The position numbers and the translations under genes are program-made. The notes under the pieces were generated by a model. The model had not been told where the DNA came from and made no database searches. It saw only the letters and a program-made list of their open reading frames with translations. Shown one piece after another: positions 1 through 8,067 of a DNA stretch of 64,000 nt. How positions within the stretch are numbered: position 1 is the first letter of the stretch; every line of letters starts with the position of its first letter. The stretch comes from an uncultured Eisenbergiella sp. (GTDB lineage Bacteria; Bacillota; Clostridia; Lachnospirales; Lachnospiraceae): assembly GCA_910585455.1 (NCBI GenBank), contig CAJUEL010000015.1, positions 1-64,000 of the forward strand. The letters are read 5' to 3'.

Positions 1-77
1 GACTTTCCTGCGCTGTGTGCCTGTCCCCGCCGGAAAATCGCCCCCTCACTGCCCCTGAATTGATTTCCCTGTTATTT

Positions 78-974
78 TTATGATCCGACGATCGTTCCGC
101 CGTCCGGATGGAGCACCTGCCCGGACATATAGCTTGCATCCTCCGACGCAAGAAATACATAGCAGGGTGAAACCTCACAGGGCTGCCCTGCCCGGTTCAT
201 CGGGACATGCGCCGTTTTCTTTCCGAACGTGGCGACCTCTCTGGCAGAATAAGATGCCGGAATCAACGGCGTCCATATGGGACCGGGAGCGACTGCGTTC
301 ACCCGGATTCCCCTTTCTGCAAGAGACAAAGAAAGCGACCTTGTCAGCGACACAATGGCGCCCTTTGTCGCACTATAATCAATCAGATCCTTATTTCCCT
401 GATAAGCGGTCACGGAAGCCGTGTTGATAATGCTCGCTCCCTTTTTCATCCAGGGAAGGGCATATTGAATCAGATAAAAAAAAGAAAAAACGTTATTCCG
501 GAAGGTCAGCTCCAGCTGTTCGTGAGAAATATCCAGAATACTCCTCTGTATGAACTGAACCGCGTGGTTGTTCACCAGAATGTCCAGCTTTCCGAAGCAC
601 GCGATTGTTTGATCCACGCAATATTTGGCAAAACCAGGATCCTTTAAATCACCGCGCAGCAAAAGAGACCTGCCGCCCAGCTCTTCTATCCTTTTTGCAG
701 TTGCCATCGCATCTGTTTCTTCATCATAATATGCGATCGCTACCGCCGCTCCTTCCCGGACAAAATCATAGGCGACAGCCCGCCCTATGCCGCTGTCTCC
801 GCCGGTAATGAGGGCAACCTTATTGGCAAGCTTCCTGGCCGCCCTCCCACATTCAGATATCGGTATGGGATCCATGACATACTCAAATCCCGGCTGTCTG
901 TCCTGATGCTGCGGCGGAAATGCGGTATATTTCCCCTGCTCTTTCGTACAATCACATTTACAGCTTTGCTCCAT
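78..974 (-). CDS. SDR family oxidoreductase (YhxC/YdaD-like)
   Basis: A short-chain dehydrogenase of 298 residues, predicted to be an NAD(P)-dependent cytosolic oxidoreductase. A 45-residue leader precedes the Rossmann fold, as in the Bacillus general-stress SDRs YdaD and YhxC. The cofactor motif TGGDSGIG lies near residue 57, NNHAV replaces the usual NNAG/NNAA near 135, and the catalytic Ser and YSATK (Tyr, Lys) lie near 187-205. The C-terminal PDGG motif is present. The leader is Cys-rich (CKCDC). The substrate cannot be read from sequence. It stands alone, downstream of the zinc-ribbon gene and on the same strand. Confidence 0.9.
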   Translation of the reverse strand: MEQSCKCDCTKEQGKYTAFPPQHQDRQPGFEYVMDPIPISECGRAARKLANKVALITGGDSGIGRAVAYDFVREGAAVAIAYYDEETDAMATAKRIEELGGRSLLLRGDLKDPGFAKYCVDQTIACFGKLDILVNNHAVQFIQRSILDISHEQLELTFRNNVFSFFYLIQYALPWMKKGASIINTASVTAYQGNKDLIDYSATKGAIVSLTRSLSLSLAERGIRVNAVAPGPIWTPLIPASYSAREVATFGKKTAHVPMNRAGQPCEVSPCYVFLASEDASYMSGQVLHPDGGTIVGS

Positions 975-1017
975 GCCACATAAGCTCCTGCTGCTCTTTG
1001 CTATATACGATATGGAT

Positions 1018-2058
1018 TCACTCCTTTAACGTGACTGTAAGCCACCCATAATTGGCGGACATATTATAGTTAAAGCCAACCTCAAGTCCTACAGGCGTAT
1101 AGAACGCCGTTCCGCCGCCGCCCTGTAAAAGCTCCAGAATATCTGCGTCCGTCAGCCCCATTTCCTCCAGGTCCACACTGTTTTGCGCGGCGTTTTGCCT
1201 GCGCACCCGCTCTGCAAGTGCCCCCGAATATTCCACCATGTCCTCATGCGCCAGCACCCTGCCCGCGCGCAGATCCAGATTGATATCATAGATTCTGGGA
1301 ATGCCGATGCCGTTTAAATAAATGCGTTCCTGAAAAACAACGCTGATTTTCTCCTCATCCATATAGGTCACATAGCCTTCGATCTCCACGTTGCACGTCT
1401 CGAAGCCTTCCTCCAGCACATACTGGCAATACTCCAAATCCCTCTGTGCCGCCTCCAGAATTTCCTGATTCAGCTGCTCTGCATTGGCGATATCCCCTGT
1501 CAGCACCGGATACATCACATAATAGGTGATGGTGGCATCCTCATTTGCCGCATCGTAATCCTGCCACTGTACCTGATAAGAAAGATCATAGCGCAGGCAA
1601 TCCACCACTTCCTCATAAAATTCGTCGGAAGGGTCCGGAATATAGGTTTCTGCAATGTCGTCTTGCCTGGGCAGGACTTCCGCCTTTTCACTTTCCCGCA
1701 GTTCCCATCTTTCATAGGAGAGCTTTTTTAGATCCTTTGAAATAAAATAAAACGCCAGAAACAGCAGCACAATGAAAATCACGCCGCCCACACAAATGCC
1801 CGCAATCAATTTTGTATGATTCCTGCGCACAGGCGTCTGCAGCATATCCAGCCGCTGTCTGTCCGTCATTCCTTTTCCCTGCTGCCCCTGTGCAAAAATG
1901 TCTGCAGCATTCTCCCTGTCTGTCCCAGTGACCTCCGTCAGCTGTTCCGCCTTCGGCTTCCGGGGCATTTCATACCCGCACGCCATGCAAACTCCGTTTT
2001 TTACAAGCCCCGCACATTTCGGGCAAAAATCATACAAAATCCGTTCCATTTCAATCAC
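1018..2058 (-). CDS. zinc-ribbon membrane protein with DUF3298-like C-terminus
   Basis: 346 residues. The N-terminus carries a zinc ribbon (CPKC near residue 12 and CMACGY near 24). One strong membrane segment lies near residues 84-107, followed by an extracytoplasmic domain of about 230 residues. The end of that domain (FYTPVGLEVGFNY) resembles the DUF3298/RsiV-type fold found in anti-sigma factors and PdaC-like proteins. Topology is therefore a cytoplasmic zinc ribbon, one membrane helix and an outside sensor-like domain. No specific function is known to me; a sensory or anti-sigma-like role is only inference. It is not next to a sigma factor gene. Confidence 0.75.
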   Translation of the reverse strand: MIEMERILYDFCPKCAGLVKNGVCMACGYEMPRKPKAEQLTEVTGTDRENAADIFAQGQQGKGMTDRQRLDMLQTPVRRNHTKLIAGICVGGVIFIVLLFLAFYFISKDLKKLSYERWELRESEKAEVLPRQDDIAETYIPDPSDEFYEEVVDCLRYDLSYQVQWQDYDAANEDATITYYVMYPVLTGDIANAEQLNQEILEAAQRDLEYCQYVLEEGFETCNVEIEGYVTYMDEEKISVVFQERIYLNGIGIPRIYDINLDLRAGRVLAHEDMVEYSGALAERVRRQNAAQNSVDLEEMGLTDADILELLQGGGGTAFYTPVGLEVGFNYNMSANYGWLTVTLKE

Positions 2059-2106
2059 CTCACCGGGCCATGCGCCCGCCGCATATAAAAAGCGGATATA
2101 AGCCCG

Positions 2107-2139
2107 GACAGGACTGCGCGTTCACCGCACAGTCCTGTC
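2107..2139 (-). terminator. hairpin downstream of cinA
   Basis: GACAGGACTGCGCG and CGCACAGTCCTGTC form a nearly perfect 14-bp stem around TTCAC, just beyond the cinA stop. On the minus strand a T-rich stretch follows after about 15 nt. It probably ends the yicC-cinA operon. The GCGCGTTCACCGC core resembles the hairpins at 62.25 and 62.39 kb, so it may belong to the same repeat family. Confidence 0.55.
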
Positions 2140-2164
2140 TGAATCGCAACCAACAGACTGCCTT

Positions 2165-3433
2165 TCAGTCCTGCTTTCCGAATGTCACTTCACTGAAATA
2201 TTCCAGAATACACTGCCGCATCAGGGTCAACGCCGCAGATACCGAAGACTCCCTGATCTTTGCCCGGTTTCCCATGAAATGATATTCCTTCACCGTCGTC
2301 TTTCCCTTCACGCAACAGCCGATATACACAAGCCCAACCGGCTTCTCGGCGCTTCCCCCGTCAGGACCTGCAATTCCCGTAATGGAAACGTTCACGTCCG
2401 CCTTGGAAATCATGGCGGGACCTGTCGCCATCTCTGACGCCACCTGCGCGCTGACCGCACCATATTTGTGCAGACTGCTCTTTTTCACGCCGACCACCTT
2501 GCGTTTCGCTTTGTTGGAGTAAGTGATATAGCCGTATTTGAACACCTCGGACACACCCGGAATATTGATCAGACGCGCCGCCAGCATACCGCCGGTACAG
2601 GATTCAATCGTGGAAACCGTCAGATCATTTGCCAGAAGCAGATCCACCACAGCCTTTTCCAGCGTGACATCCTCATCCGTCGTATAAATTGCCGCACCGA
2701 ACCGGTTCTTTAATTCCTTCACCAAAGGCTTTACCAGCTGCTTCGCCTGCTTTTCATCCGCCGCCCTGGCAGTCACACGCAGATGCACCTCTCCCGTCTT
2801 CGCATAAGGCGCCACCGTAGGATTGGTCTGCCCGTCGATCAGATCCTGTATCATGGACGCCGCCTTGCTCTCCCCGATACCGCAGATTTTCACCGTTTTG
2901 GAGTAAATGATGCCCGGCTCCAGCGCTTCCAGATATGGCTTCACGCTTTTTTCAAACATGGGCACAAGCTCATTGGGCGGTCCGGGCAGAAGGATCAGCC
3001 GCTTATTGTCCTTTTCCAGAATCAGTCCCGGCGCAGTGCCGTTATCGTTATCCAAAACCAGCGCGCCGGACGGAACCAGCGCCTGCTTCTTATTGTTTTC
3101 TGTCATTTCCAGATTTCTGGTTTTAAAAAAGTGCTCGATCCGCGCAAGGCTGTGCGCATCCATGGCAAGCGGCATTCCCATCGCCTCCGCCGCCGTTTCC
3201 TTCGTCAGATCATCCGTTGTGGGGCCCAATCCCCCGGATAAAATAACAATATCCGAACGGCCGACCGCCACATCCAGCGTGCCCTTAAGCCGCTCTGCGT
3301 TGTCCCCCACCACGCTTTGATAATAGCAGGATAATCCCAGCGCAGCGCACTGCTCCGCCAGATATGCCGCATTGGTATTCACGATATTGCCTAAAAGCAG
3401 TTCCGTTCCCACACAAACCAGTTCTACTGTCAT
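2165..3433 (-). CDS. cinA: CinA family nicotinamide-nucleotide amidohydrolase
   Basis: 422 residues, the usual length for two-domain CinA. The N-terminal MoCF-like domain (ELVCVGTELLLGNIVNTN; SGGLGPTTDD near residue 65) is the ADP-ribose/NAD-salvage pyrophosphatase part of the family. The C-terminal domain (about 260-415; STIESCTGGMLAARL, SITGIAGPDGG) is the nicotinamide-mononucleotide deamidase. It is the last gene of the leftward run that starts with yicC and follows pgsA by 47 nt. cinA beside pgsA is a common order in Firmicutes, where recA often follows; recA is absent here. Confidence 0.95.
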   Translation of the reverse strand: MTVELVCVGTELLLGNIVNTNAAYLAEQCAALGLSCYYQSVVGDNAERLKGTLDVAVGRSDIVILSGGLGPTTDDLTKETAAEAMGMPLAMDAHSLARIEHFFKTRNLEMTENNKKQALVPSGALVLDNDNGTAPGLILEKDNKRLILLPGPPNELVPMFEKSVKPYLEALEPGIIYSKTVKICGIGESKAASMIQDLIDGQTNPTVAPYAKTGEVHLRVTARAADEKQAKQLVKPLVKELKNRFGAAIYTTDEDVTLEKAVVDLLLANDLTVSTIESCTGGMLAARLINIPGVSEVFKYGYITYSNKAKRKVVGVKKSSLHKYGAVSAQVASEMATGPAMISKADVNVSITGIAGPDGGSAEKPVGLVYIGCCVKGKTTVKEYHFMGNRAKIRESSVSAALTLMRQCILEYFSEVTFGKQD

Positions 3434-3480
3434 ATGTTCCTCTCCTGTTCCGGCAGCCCTACGGGTATATGCCGGTTTTC

Positions 3481-4017
3481 CTAATGCTGCTCTGACAATA
3501 CGTCCTTATTTTTGATCAGATAATCAATCAGGGAAACCACTGTCAGAACCAGCGCAATCCACATCACGATATCCGTAAGATATACAAGCTGTGAAATATC
3601 CGCAATCATCAGGCAGATCATGAGCATCTGGAAGGTCGTTTTAAACTTGCCCCAGTAGCTCGCCGCAATCACGCGTCCGTTGTCCGACGCGATCAGACGA
3701 AAGCCGCTGATGATAAATTCCCTGCTGATGATGACGATGACAATCCATGCCGGAAGACGTCCAAGCTCCACCAGACAGATCATCGCCGCACAGACCAAAA
3801 GCTTATCCGCCAGCGGATCCATAAACTTTCCAAAATTCGTGATGAGATTATATTTTCTGGCAATATGCCCGTCCAAAAGATCCGTCAGGCTGGCGACAAT
3901 AAAAATGCCAAGGGCAATCCACTTCGACGCACTGCCTCCCAGCCCTGCCAGCAAAACCACCACAAAAAAAGGGATCATGATCACTCTTGCGAGCGTCAGC
4001 TTATTCGGTAAATTCAT
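3481..4017 (-). CDS. pgsA: CDP-diacylglycerol--glycerol-3-phosphate 3-phosphatidyltransferase
   Basis: 178 residues with several membrane helices. The CDP-alcohol phosphatidyltransferase signature D-x2-DG-x2-AR-x8-G-x3-D-x3-D is complete (DLLDGHIAR through GKFMDPLAD, residues about 45-72). It makes phosphatidylglycerol phosphate at the inner membrane, the first committed step toward phosphatidylglycerol and cardiolipin. Its start overlaps the end of rimO by 17 nt, which points to translational coupling. Confidence 0.95.
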   Translation of the reverse strand: MNLPNKLTLARVIMIPFFVVVLLAGLGGSASKWIALGIFIVASLTDLLDGHIARKYNLITNFGKFMDPLADKLLVCAAMICLVELGRLPAWIVIVIISREFIISGFRLIASDNGRVIAASYWGKFKTTFQMLMICLMIADISQLVYLTDIVMWIALVLTVVSLIDYLIKNKDVLSEQH

Positions 4018-5338
4018 CTTCCAATTCTCCTATCAGATCATATTCATAGGAACCGGTGATTTTCACTCTGACAAAATCTCCCGTCATCAGTTCCCTGGAC
4101 GTATTGACAAACAGATAGCCGTCCACATTGGGGGCGTCCCGGTAAGTGCGCGCCACATAGGCGTTTTCTTCCTCCACTCTTCCCTCAATCATGGCGGTCA
4201 TGACTACGCCGACCAAAGATTCCGCCTTATCAAAGGCGATATCCTGCTGCAGCTCCATGAGCTCCTCCTGCCTGCGAAGCTTGACCTCTTCCTCCACCTG
4301 ATCCGGCATTTCGGCCGCCGGCGTATTTTCCTCCTGTGAATAACAAAAAACGCCCAGCCGGTCAAATTCCACCTCATTGACGAACTCCAAAAGCTCCTCA
4401 TGCTCCTTCTCCGTCTCGCCCGGAAAACCGGAAATGAGCGTGGTGCGCAGGCAAATATCCGGAATTTTCTCCCGCAGCCTTTCGATGATCTGCGTAAGCT
4501 CTTCCCGGCGGGTGCGCCGTCCCATTTTCATTAAAATCCGGTCGCTGGCATGCTGGATCGGAATATCCAGATAGCTGCACACCTTCTCCTCGCTGCCGAT
4601 CACCTCAATCAGCTCGTCGGTAATTTCCTCCGGATAGCAGTACAGCAGCCGGATCCACACAATGCCCTCGATTTTGGCAAGAAGCTTCAATAAAACCGGC
4701 AGTTTCTTTTCCCCATACAAATCCACGCCGTACAGGGTCGTTTCCTGCGCCACCAGGATCAGCTCCTTCACGCCCTGCTCTGCCAGCTTTTCCGCCTCCT
4801 CGATGAGCACCTCCATGGGCGTCGAGCGATAGCTTCCCCGGACAGAAGGAATGACGCAGTAGGTACAGCGCTTATCACAGCCCTCCGCGATTTTTAAGTA
4901 CGCATAGTGACCGCCAGTGGTCACGCTGCGGGGCATTTGCGCGATATCATTTCTGTTGATATCTTCCATATAATTCTGTGCGCGCCCGCTCAAAACCTGT
5001 TCCATGGCTTCTGCAATTTTATCGATCGCCATGGTGCCCAGAATGGCATCCACCTCCGGAATTTCGACCTGTATCTCATCCGCATAGCGCTGCGCGAGAC
5101 AGCCGCAGACCAAAAGCGCCTTTAGGCTTCCTTCCTTTTTCAGCTCCGCCAGTCTTAAAACCGTATTGATGCTCTCTTCCTTGGCATCGTTAATAAAGCA
5201 GCAGCTATTGACCACCGCCACGTCAGCGCTTTCCTCGTCATCCGTAAAGGTATATCCCCTTTGGGCAAGCTGTCCCAACATTTTTTCCGTGTCCACCAGG
5301 TTCTTGTCACACCCCAGCGAGACAAACAAAATCTGCAT
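4001..5338 (-). CDS. rimO: ribosomal protein uS12 methylthiotransferase RimO
   Basis: A radical SAM methylthiotransferase that modifies an Asp of ribosomal protein uS12. The order is: UPF0004 N-terminal domain (MQILFVSLGCDKNLVDTE, with Cys residues for the second iron-sulfur cluster), radical SAM core with CDKRCTYC, then a C-terminal TRAM domain. I place the start at 5338 because AGGAAAGG stands 8 nt upstream and the protein then begins directly with the family motif. A start 51 nt further up is open but lacks a well-spaced ribosome site. 445 residues. Confidence 0.93.
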   Translation of the reverse strand: MQILFVSLGCDKNLVDTEKMLGQLAQRGYTFTDDEESADVAVVNSCCFINDAKEESINTVLRLAELKKEGSLKALLVCGCLAQRYADEIQVEIPEVDAILGTMAIDKIAEAMEQVLSGRAQNYMEDINRNDIAQMPRSVTTGGHYAYLKIAEGCDKRCTYCVIPSVRGSYRSTPMEVLIEEAEKLAEQGVKELILVAQETTLYGVDLYGEKKLPVLLKLLAKIEGIVWIRLLYCYPEEITDELIEVIGSEEKVCSYLDIPIQHASDRILMKMGRRTRREELTQIIERLREKIPDICLRTTLISGFPGETEKEHEELLEFVNEVEFDRLGVFCYSQEENTPAAEMPDQVEEEVKLRRQEELMELQQDIAFDKAESLVGVVMTAMIEGRVEEENAYVARTYRDAPNVDGYLFVNTSRELMTGDFVRVKITGSYEYDLIGELEDEFTE

Positions 5339-5406
5339 ATGCAATGCCTTTCCTGAAAATTCTTCTGTGCTTTCAAAATTACTACTCATTCCATCAGCAA
5401 CAGCCT

Positions 5407-5697
5407 TTAAATCTCCTCTGCCCCGGCATCCTCTGGCAGCTCATCGGGCGTAAAGCTTTCTTCCTCTTCATCACCCAGGATCTTGATTTTTCCCTGCCGA
5501 AGCTCCTCCACCGCGATGGACAGCGGCTTTTCCCCTGCCTTCGTCCGGATCATCGGATCATGCCCGCCAATGATCTGGCGCGCGCGCTTGGAGGTCGCCA
5601 TCACGATAGAATACCGGCTGCTGACAATTCTCTCCTCGCCGGGCTCTACCTCACTGTTCACTACCTTCATCAAATCTGAATAAGACGGATGTAACAT
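5407..5697 (-). CDS. rpoZ: DNA-directed RNA polymerase subunit omega
   Basis: 96 residues. The omega signature (RYSIVMATSKRARQI near residue 28) is clear, and the tail is acidic. It assists assembly of the RNA polymerase beta-prime subunit. The ATG overlaps the TAA of gmk by one base, so the two are coupled. The order remA-gmk-rpoZ is the usual one in Firmicutes. Confidence 0.95.
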   Translation of the reverse strand: MLHPSYSDLMKVVNSEVEPGEERIVSSRYSIVMATSKRARQIIGGHDPMIRTKAGEKPLSIAVEELRQGKIKILGDEEEESFTPDELPEDAGAEEI

Positions 5698-6332
5698 TAT
5701 TTTTCTCCTTTCACCAAAACACCAAGCTCCTGTCTTAGGCTGTCAATAAATTCCACATTCTGCGCCGGACGGTTGTGCGCCATGCCGATGATCGCATGCA
5801 TCTGCGCCACACATTCCTCCAGCTCATCATTTATGATGATATAATCATATTCCTCAATGCCTTCCGCTTCCTGCACCGCCCGTTCCATGCGGCTTAAAAT
5901 GACCGCTTCGCTCTCCGTGCCCCGGGCAGTCAGACGGCGCTTTAACTCCTTCGCCGTGGGCGGCATCACAAACAAAAGCAGGGCCTCCGGAAACTTCTGC
6001 TTCACCTTGAGCGCGCCCTGGATTTCAATTTCCAGAATCACGTCCTTCCCTGCCGCCAGCTGTTCCTCCACCCATCTTCTGGGCGTTCCGTAGTAATTGC
6101 CGCAATAGCTGGCATACTCCACCAGTCCGTCCTGCGCGATCGTTTGCTCGAACTCGTCCCGTTCCACAAAAAAGTAGGAAATTCCTTCCTGTTCACCCGG
6201 TCTGGGAGCCCGGGTCGTCATGGACACGGAAAGCGCATAATTGTCATACCGCGCCACCAGCTCCTTCATCAGCGTTCCTTTTCCGGCGCCGGAAAAACCG
6301 GACACCACCACCAGCGTTCCTCTATGCTTCAT
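5697..6332 (-). CDS. gmk: guanylate kinase
   Basis: 211 residues. It phosphorylates GMP to GDP in the cytoplasm. The P-loop SGAGKGT lies near residue 14, followed by the GMP-binding motif (TTRAPRPGE near 40) and the lid region. It sits between remA and rpoZ in the same leftward operon, 39 nt below remA. Length and motifs are typical. Confidence 0.96.
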   Translation of the reverse strand: MKHRGTLVVVSGFSGAGKGTLMKELVARYDNYALSVSMTTRAPRPGEQEGISYFFVERDEFEQTIAQDGLVEYASYCGNYYGTPRRWVEEQLAAGKDVILEIEIQGALKVKQKFPEALLLFVMPPTAKELKRRLTARGTESEAVILSRMERAVQEAEGIEEYDYIIINDELEECVAQMHAIIGMAHNRPAQNVEFIDSLRQELGVLVKGEK

Positions 6333-6371
6333 CCTGCCTCCTCCGGACGCGAAAGCTCCCGCCCTCCGCCG

Positions 6372-6659
6372 TCATTTCGTATCGTCGGTCTCTTCACCCT
6401 CCTGCGCAAAATCCATGTCAAACATCAGCTTCGCGCGCTGGGCGATCGTTTCCGGTAAAAGCGCGGATAAAATGAGCTGGCTGTTCTCCATGACCAGCAC
6501 CGCCCGGGTCTTTCGCCCCTGCGTGGCGTCCACCGCCGTGCCCTCCTCCCGCGCATGCTGTACCAGCCTTCTGACCGGCGCCGACTCCGGGCTCACCACC
6601 GCGATGATTTTATCCGTATTCACAATGTTGCCGAATCCCACATGAATAAACTGGCTCAC
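6372..6659 (-). CDS. remA: RemA family (DUF370) DNA-binding regulator
   Basis: 95 residues. The conserved DUF370 start (FIHVGFGNIVNTDKIIAVV) and the RKTRAVLVMENSQLILSAL block match RemA, which in Bacillus subtilis binds DNA as an oligomer and activates extracellular-matrix and osmoprotection genes. It lies between yicC and gmk, the usual place. A role in matrix control in this organism is inference from the family. Confidence 0.9.
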   Translation of the reverse strand: MSQFIHVGFGNIVNTDKIIAVVSPESAPVRRLVQHAREEGTAVDATQGRKTRAVLVMENSQLILSALLPETIAQRAKLMFDMDFAQEGEETDDTK

Positions 6660-6669
6660 AGCCCATTCC

Positions 6670-7548
6670 TCACTCGATATTCTGAATCTGCTCCCTGATC
6701 TTCTCGATCAGCGTCTTTAACTCAATCCCCCGGTCGGAAATTTCCAGATCGCTGGATTTGGAAAGGATGGTATTCGCCTCCCTGTTCATCTCCTGCGCCA
6801 GAAAATCCAGCTTGCGCCCCACATTACCGCCCTTTATAAGCTCCTGCTTCATGGCGGCAATATGGCTCTTTAACCGGACGATCTCTTCATCCACACAGAC
6901 CTTATCCGCAAAAATGGTCACCTCTGTCAAAAGACGGGTTTCATCCGCTTTCACATCCCCCAAAAGCTCCTGCACACGCTCCGAAAGCTTCTTCCGGTAT
7001 TCTGCAATGATCTGCGGCGAGCGTTCCTCCACAAAGGACACATGGGAAGCCATCTCCTCCAGCTTGCCCAAAAGATCCGCCTGCAAATGCTCCCCTTCCC
7101 GCACCCGCGCCTCCACGAACATCTCTGCCGCCTGCGTGATCGCTTCCCGCAGCATGCTCCAGGTTTCTTCCTCGTCCACATCCGCTTCCTGTGTGGTAAA
7201 AACCTCCGGATACCTGGAAAGGCTGGAAACACGTACGTCATTCTCCAGTCCAAAGTCCTCCGCCATCTGCTTCAAATAATCCAGATATTTCGCCGCCACA
7301 TTCCTGTTATACCGGATTCCCGCGCTCTCCTCCTGAGCATTCTCGCAGGTGATAAACAGATCCACCTTGCCCCGCTGCATATCTTCCTTTAACAAATTGC
7401 GGATCCGGGCTTCCAGAAAATTAAACTGTCTCGGCATTTTGATATTGAGATCCAGATACCTGTGGTTTACCGCCTTCATCTCCACCGTAAATTTCTGCAT
7501 CCCCCGGCAGACCTCTCCTCTGCCGAATCCCGTCATACTTTTTATCAT
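6670..7548 (-). CDS. YicC family endoribonuclease
   Basis: 292 residues from the start chosen here. The opening MIKSMTGFGRGE is the family hallmark, and the DUF1732 C-terminus (FLAQEMNREANTILSKS near residue 250) is complete. Escherichia coli YicC is reported as an RNase acting in small-RNA turnover. GGGAGAACGG stands directly upstream of the ATG at 7548; nine extra upstream codons are open but carry no better ribosome site. It is the first gene of the operon and follows a strong promoter. Confidence 0.9.
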   Translation of the reverse strand: MIKSMTGFGRGEVCRGMQKFTVEMKAVNHRYLDLNIKMPRQFNFLEARIRNLLKEDMQRGKVDLFITCENAQEESAGIRYNRNVAAKYLDYLKQMAEDFGLENDVRVSSLSRYPEVFTTQEADVDEEETWSMLREAITQAAEMFVEARVREGEHLQADLLGKLEEMASHVSFVEERSPQIIAEYRKKLSERVQELLGDVKADETRLLTEVTIFADKVCVDEEIVRLKSHIAAMKQELIKGGNVGRKLDFLAQEMNREANTILSKSSDLEISDRGIELKTLIEKIREQIQNIE

Positions 7549-7590
7549 CCGTTCTCCCATCTGTGTCGTAAACAACTATCTATCCTTATT

Positions 7591-7619
7591 ATTATAAAGT
7601 AACCCTTCCCTTCCGTCAA
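7591..7619 (-). promoter_or_regulatory. sigma-A promoter of the yicC-cinA operon
   Basis: On the minus strand TTGACG (7619-7614) is followed by 17 bp and then a perfect TATAAT (7596-7591). It lies 43 nt upstream of the yicC start and points into yicC-remA-gmk-rpoZ-rimO-pgsA-cinA. Confidence 0.8.
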
Positions 7620-7656
7620 GTATTCTGTTATACTTATATTTGTGGCGTTTAAAACA

Positions 7657-8045
7657 GGCAACAGTTCAGACAACAATCGCATTTGATCTGGCGGCTGATG
7701 CCGCCGGGGACGGAGCAAAGAACCGGCAGAGGACACCGGGACAAAGCCCGGGCAGGAGGGGACAGGCTGTTTCGGGACGCTCTGTCCGGGACGGAGAAAT
7801 TCCCAAAATTGCCTGAGATTCCTGCCGCCGGGCGCAATACTGTCCGAACAAAGTGAATTTATTGCGCCGGTGGCGTTTAGGAATTCCAGGCGGTTTTGTG
7901 GAATTTCCCGCCCCGGATAATGCGTCCTGAAACAGCCTGTCCCCTCCTGCCCGGGCTTTGTCCCGGTGTCCTCTGCCGGTTCTTTGCTCCGTCCCCGGCG
8001 GTACCTGCTACGAAATCAAATGACAATGCTGTCTGAGCTGTTGCC
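7657..8045. repeat. 389-bp long-hairpin element, family A copy 1
   Basis: The whole interval folds back on itself. GGCAACAGTTCAGAC at the left end pairs with GTCTGAGCTGTTGCC at the right, and the arms stay complementary with interruptions toward the centre. The centre is a stem (GGCGCAATA/TATTGCGCC) with a 20-nt loop at 7840-7859. The same loop, with two changes, sits in the element at 49.36-49.66 kb, where the outer arms differ in sequence but again pair. No open frame of note is needed to explain it. It ends 22 nt before the rqcH start. It could be a MITE-like element or a structured RNA. Confidence 0.8.
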
Positions 8046-8067
8046 AAAGATATGGAAAGGAGCTACC

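Noticed and set aside
7545..7736. 63-residue minus-strand frame sharing MSSAGSLLRPRR with the frame upstream of rqcH
   Set aside because: The identity only reflects the two arms of the inverted repeat; neither is a gene.
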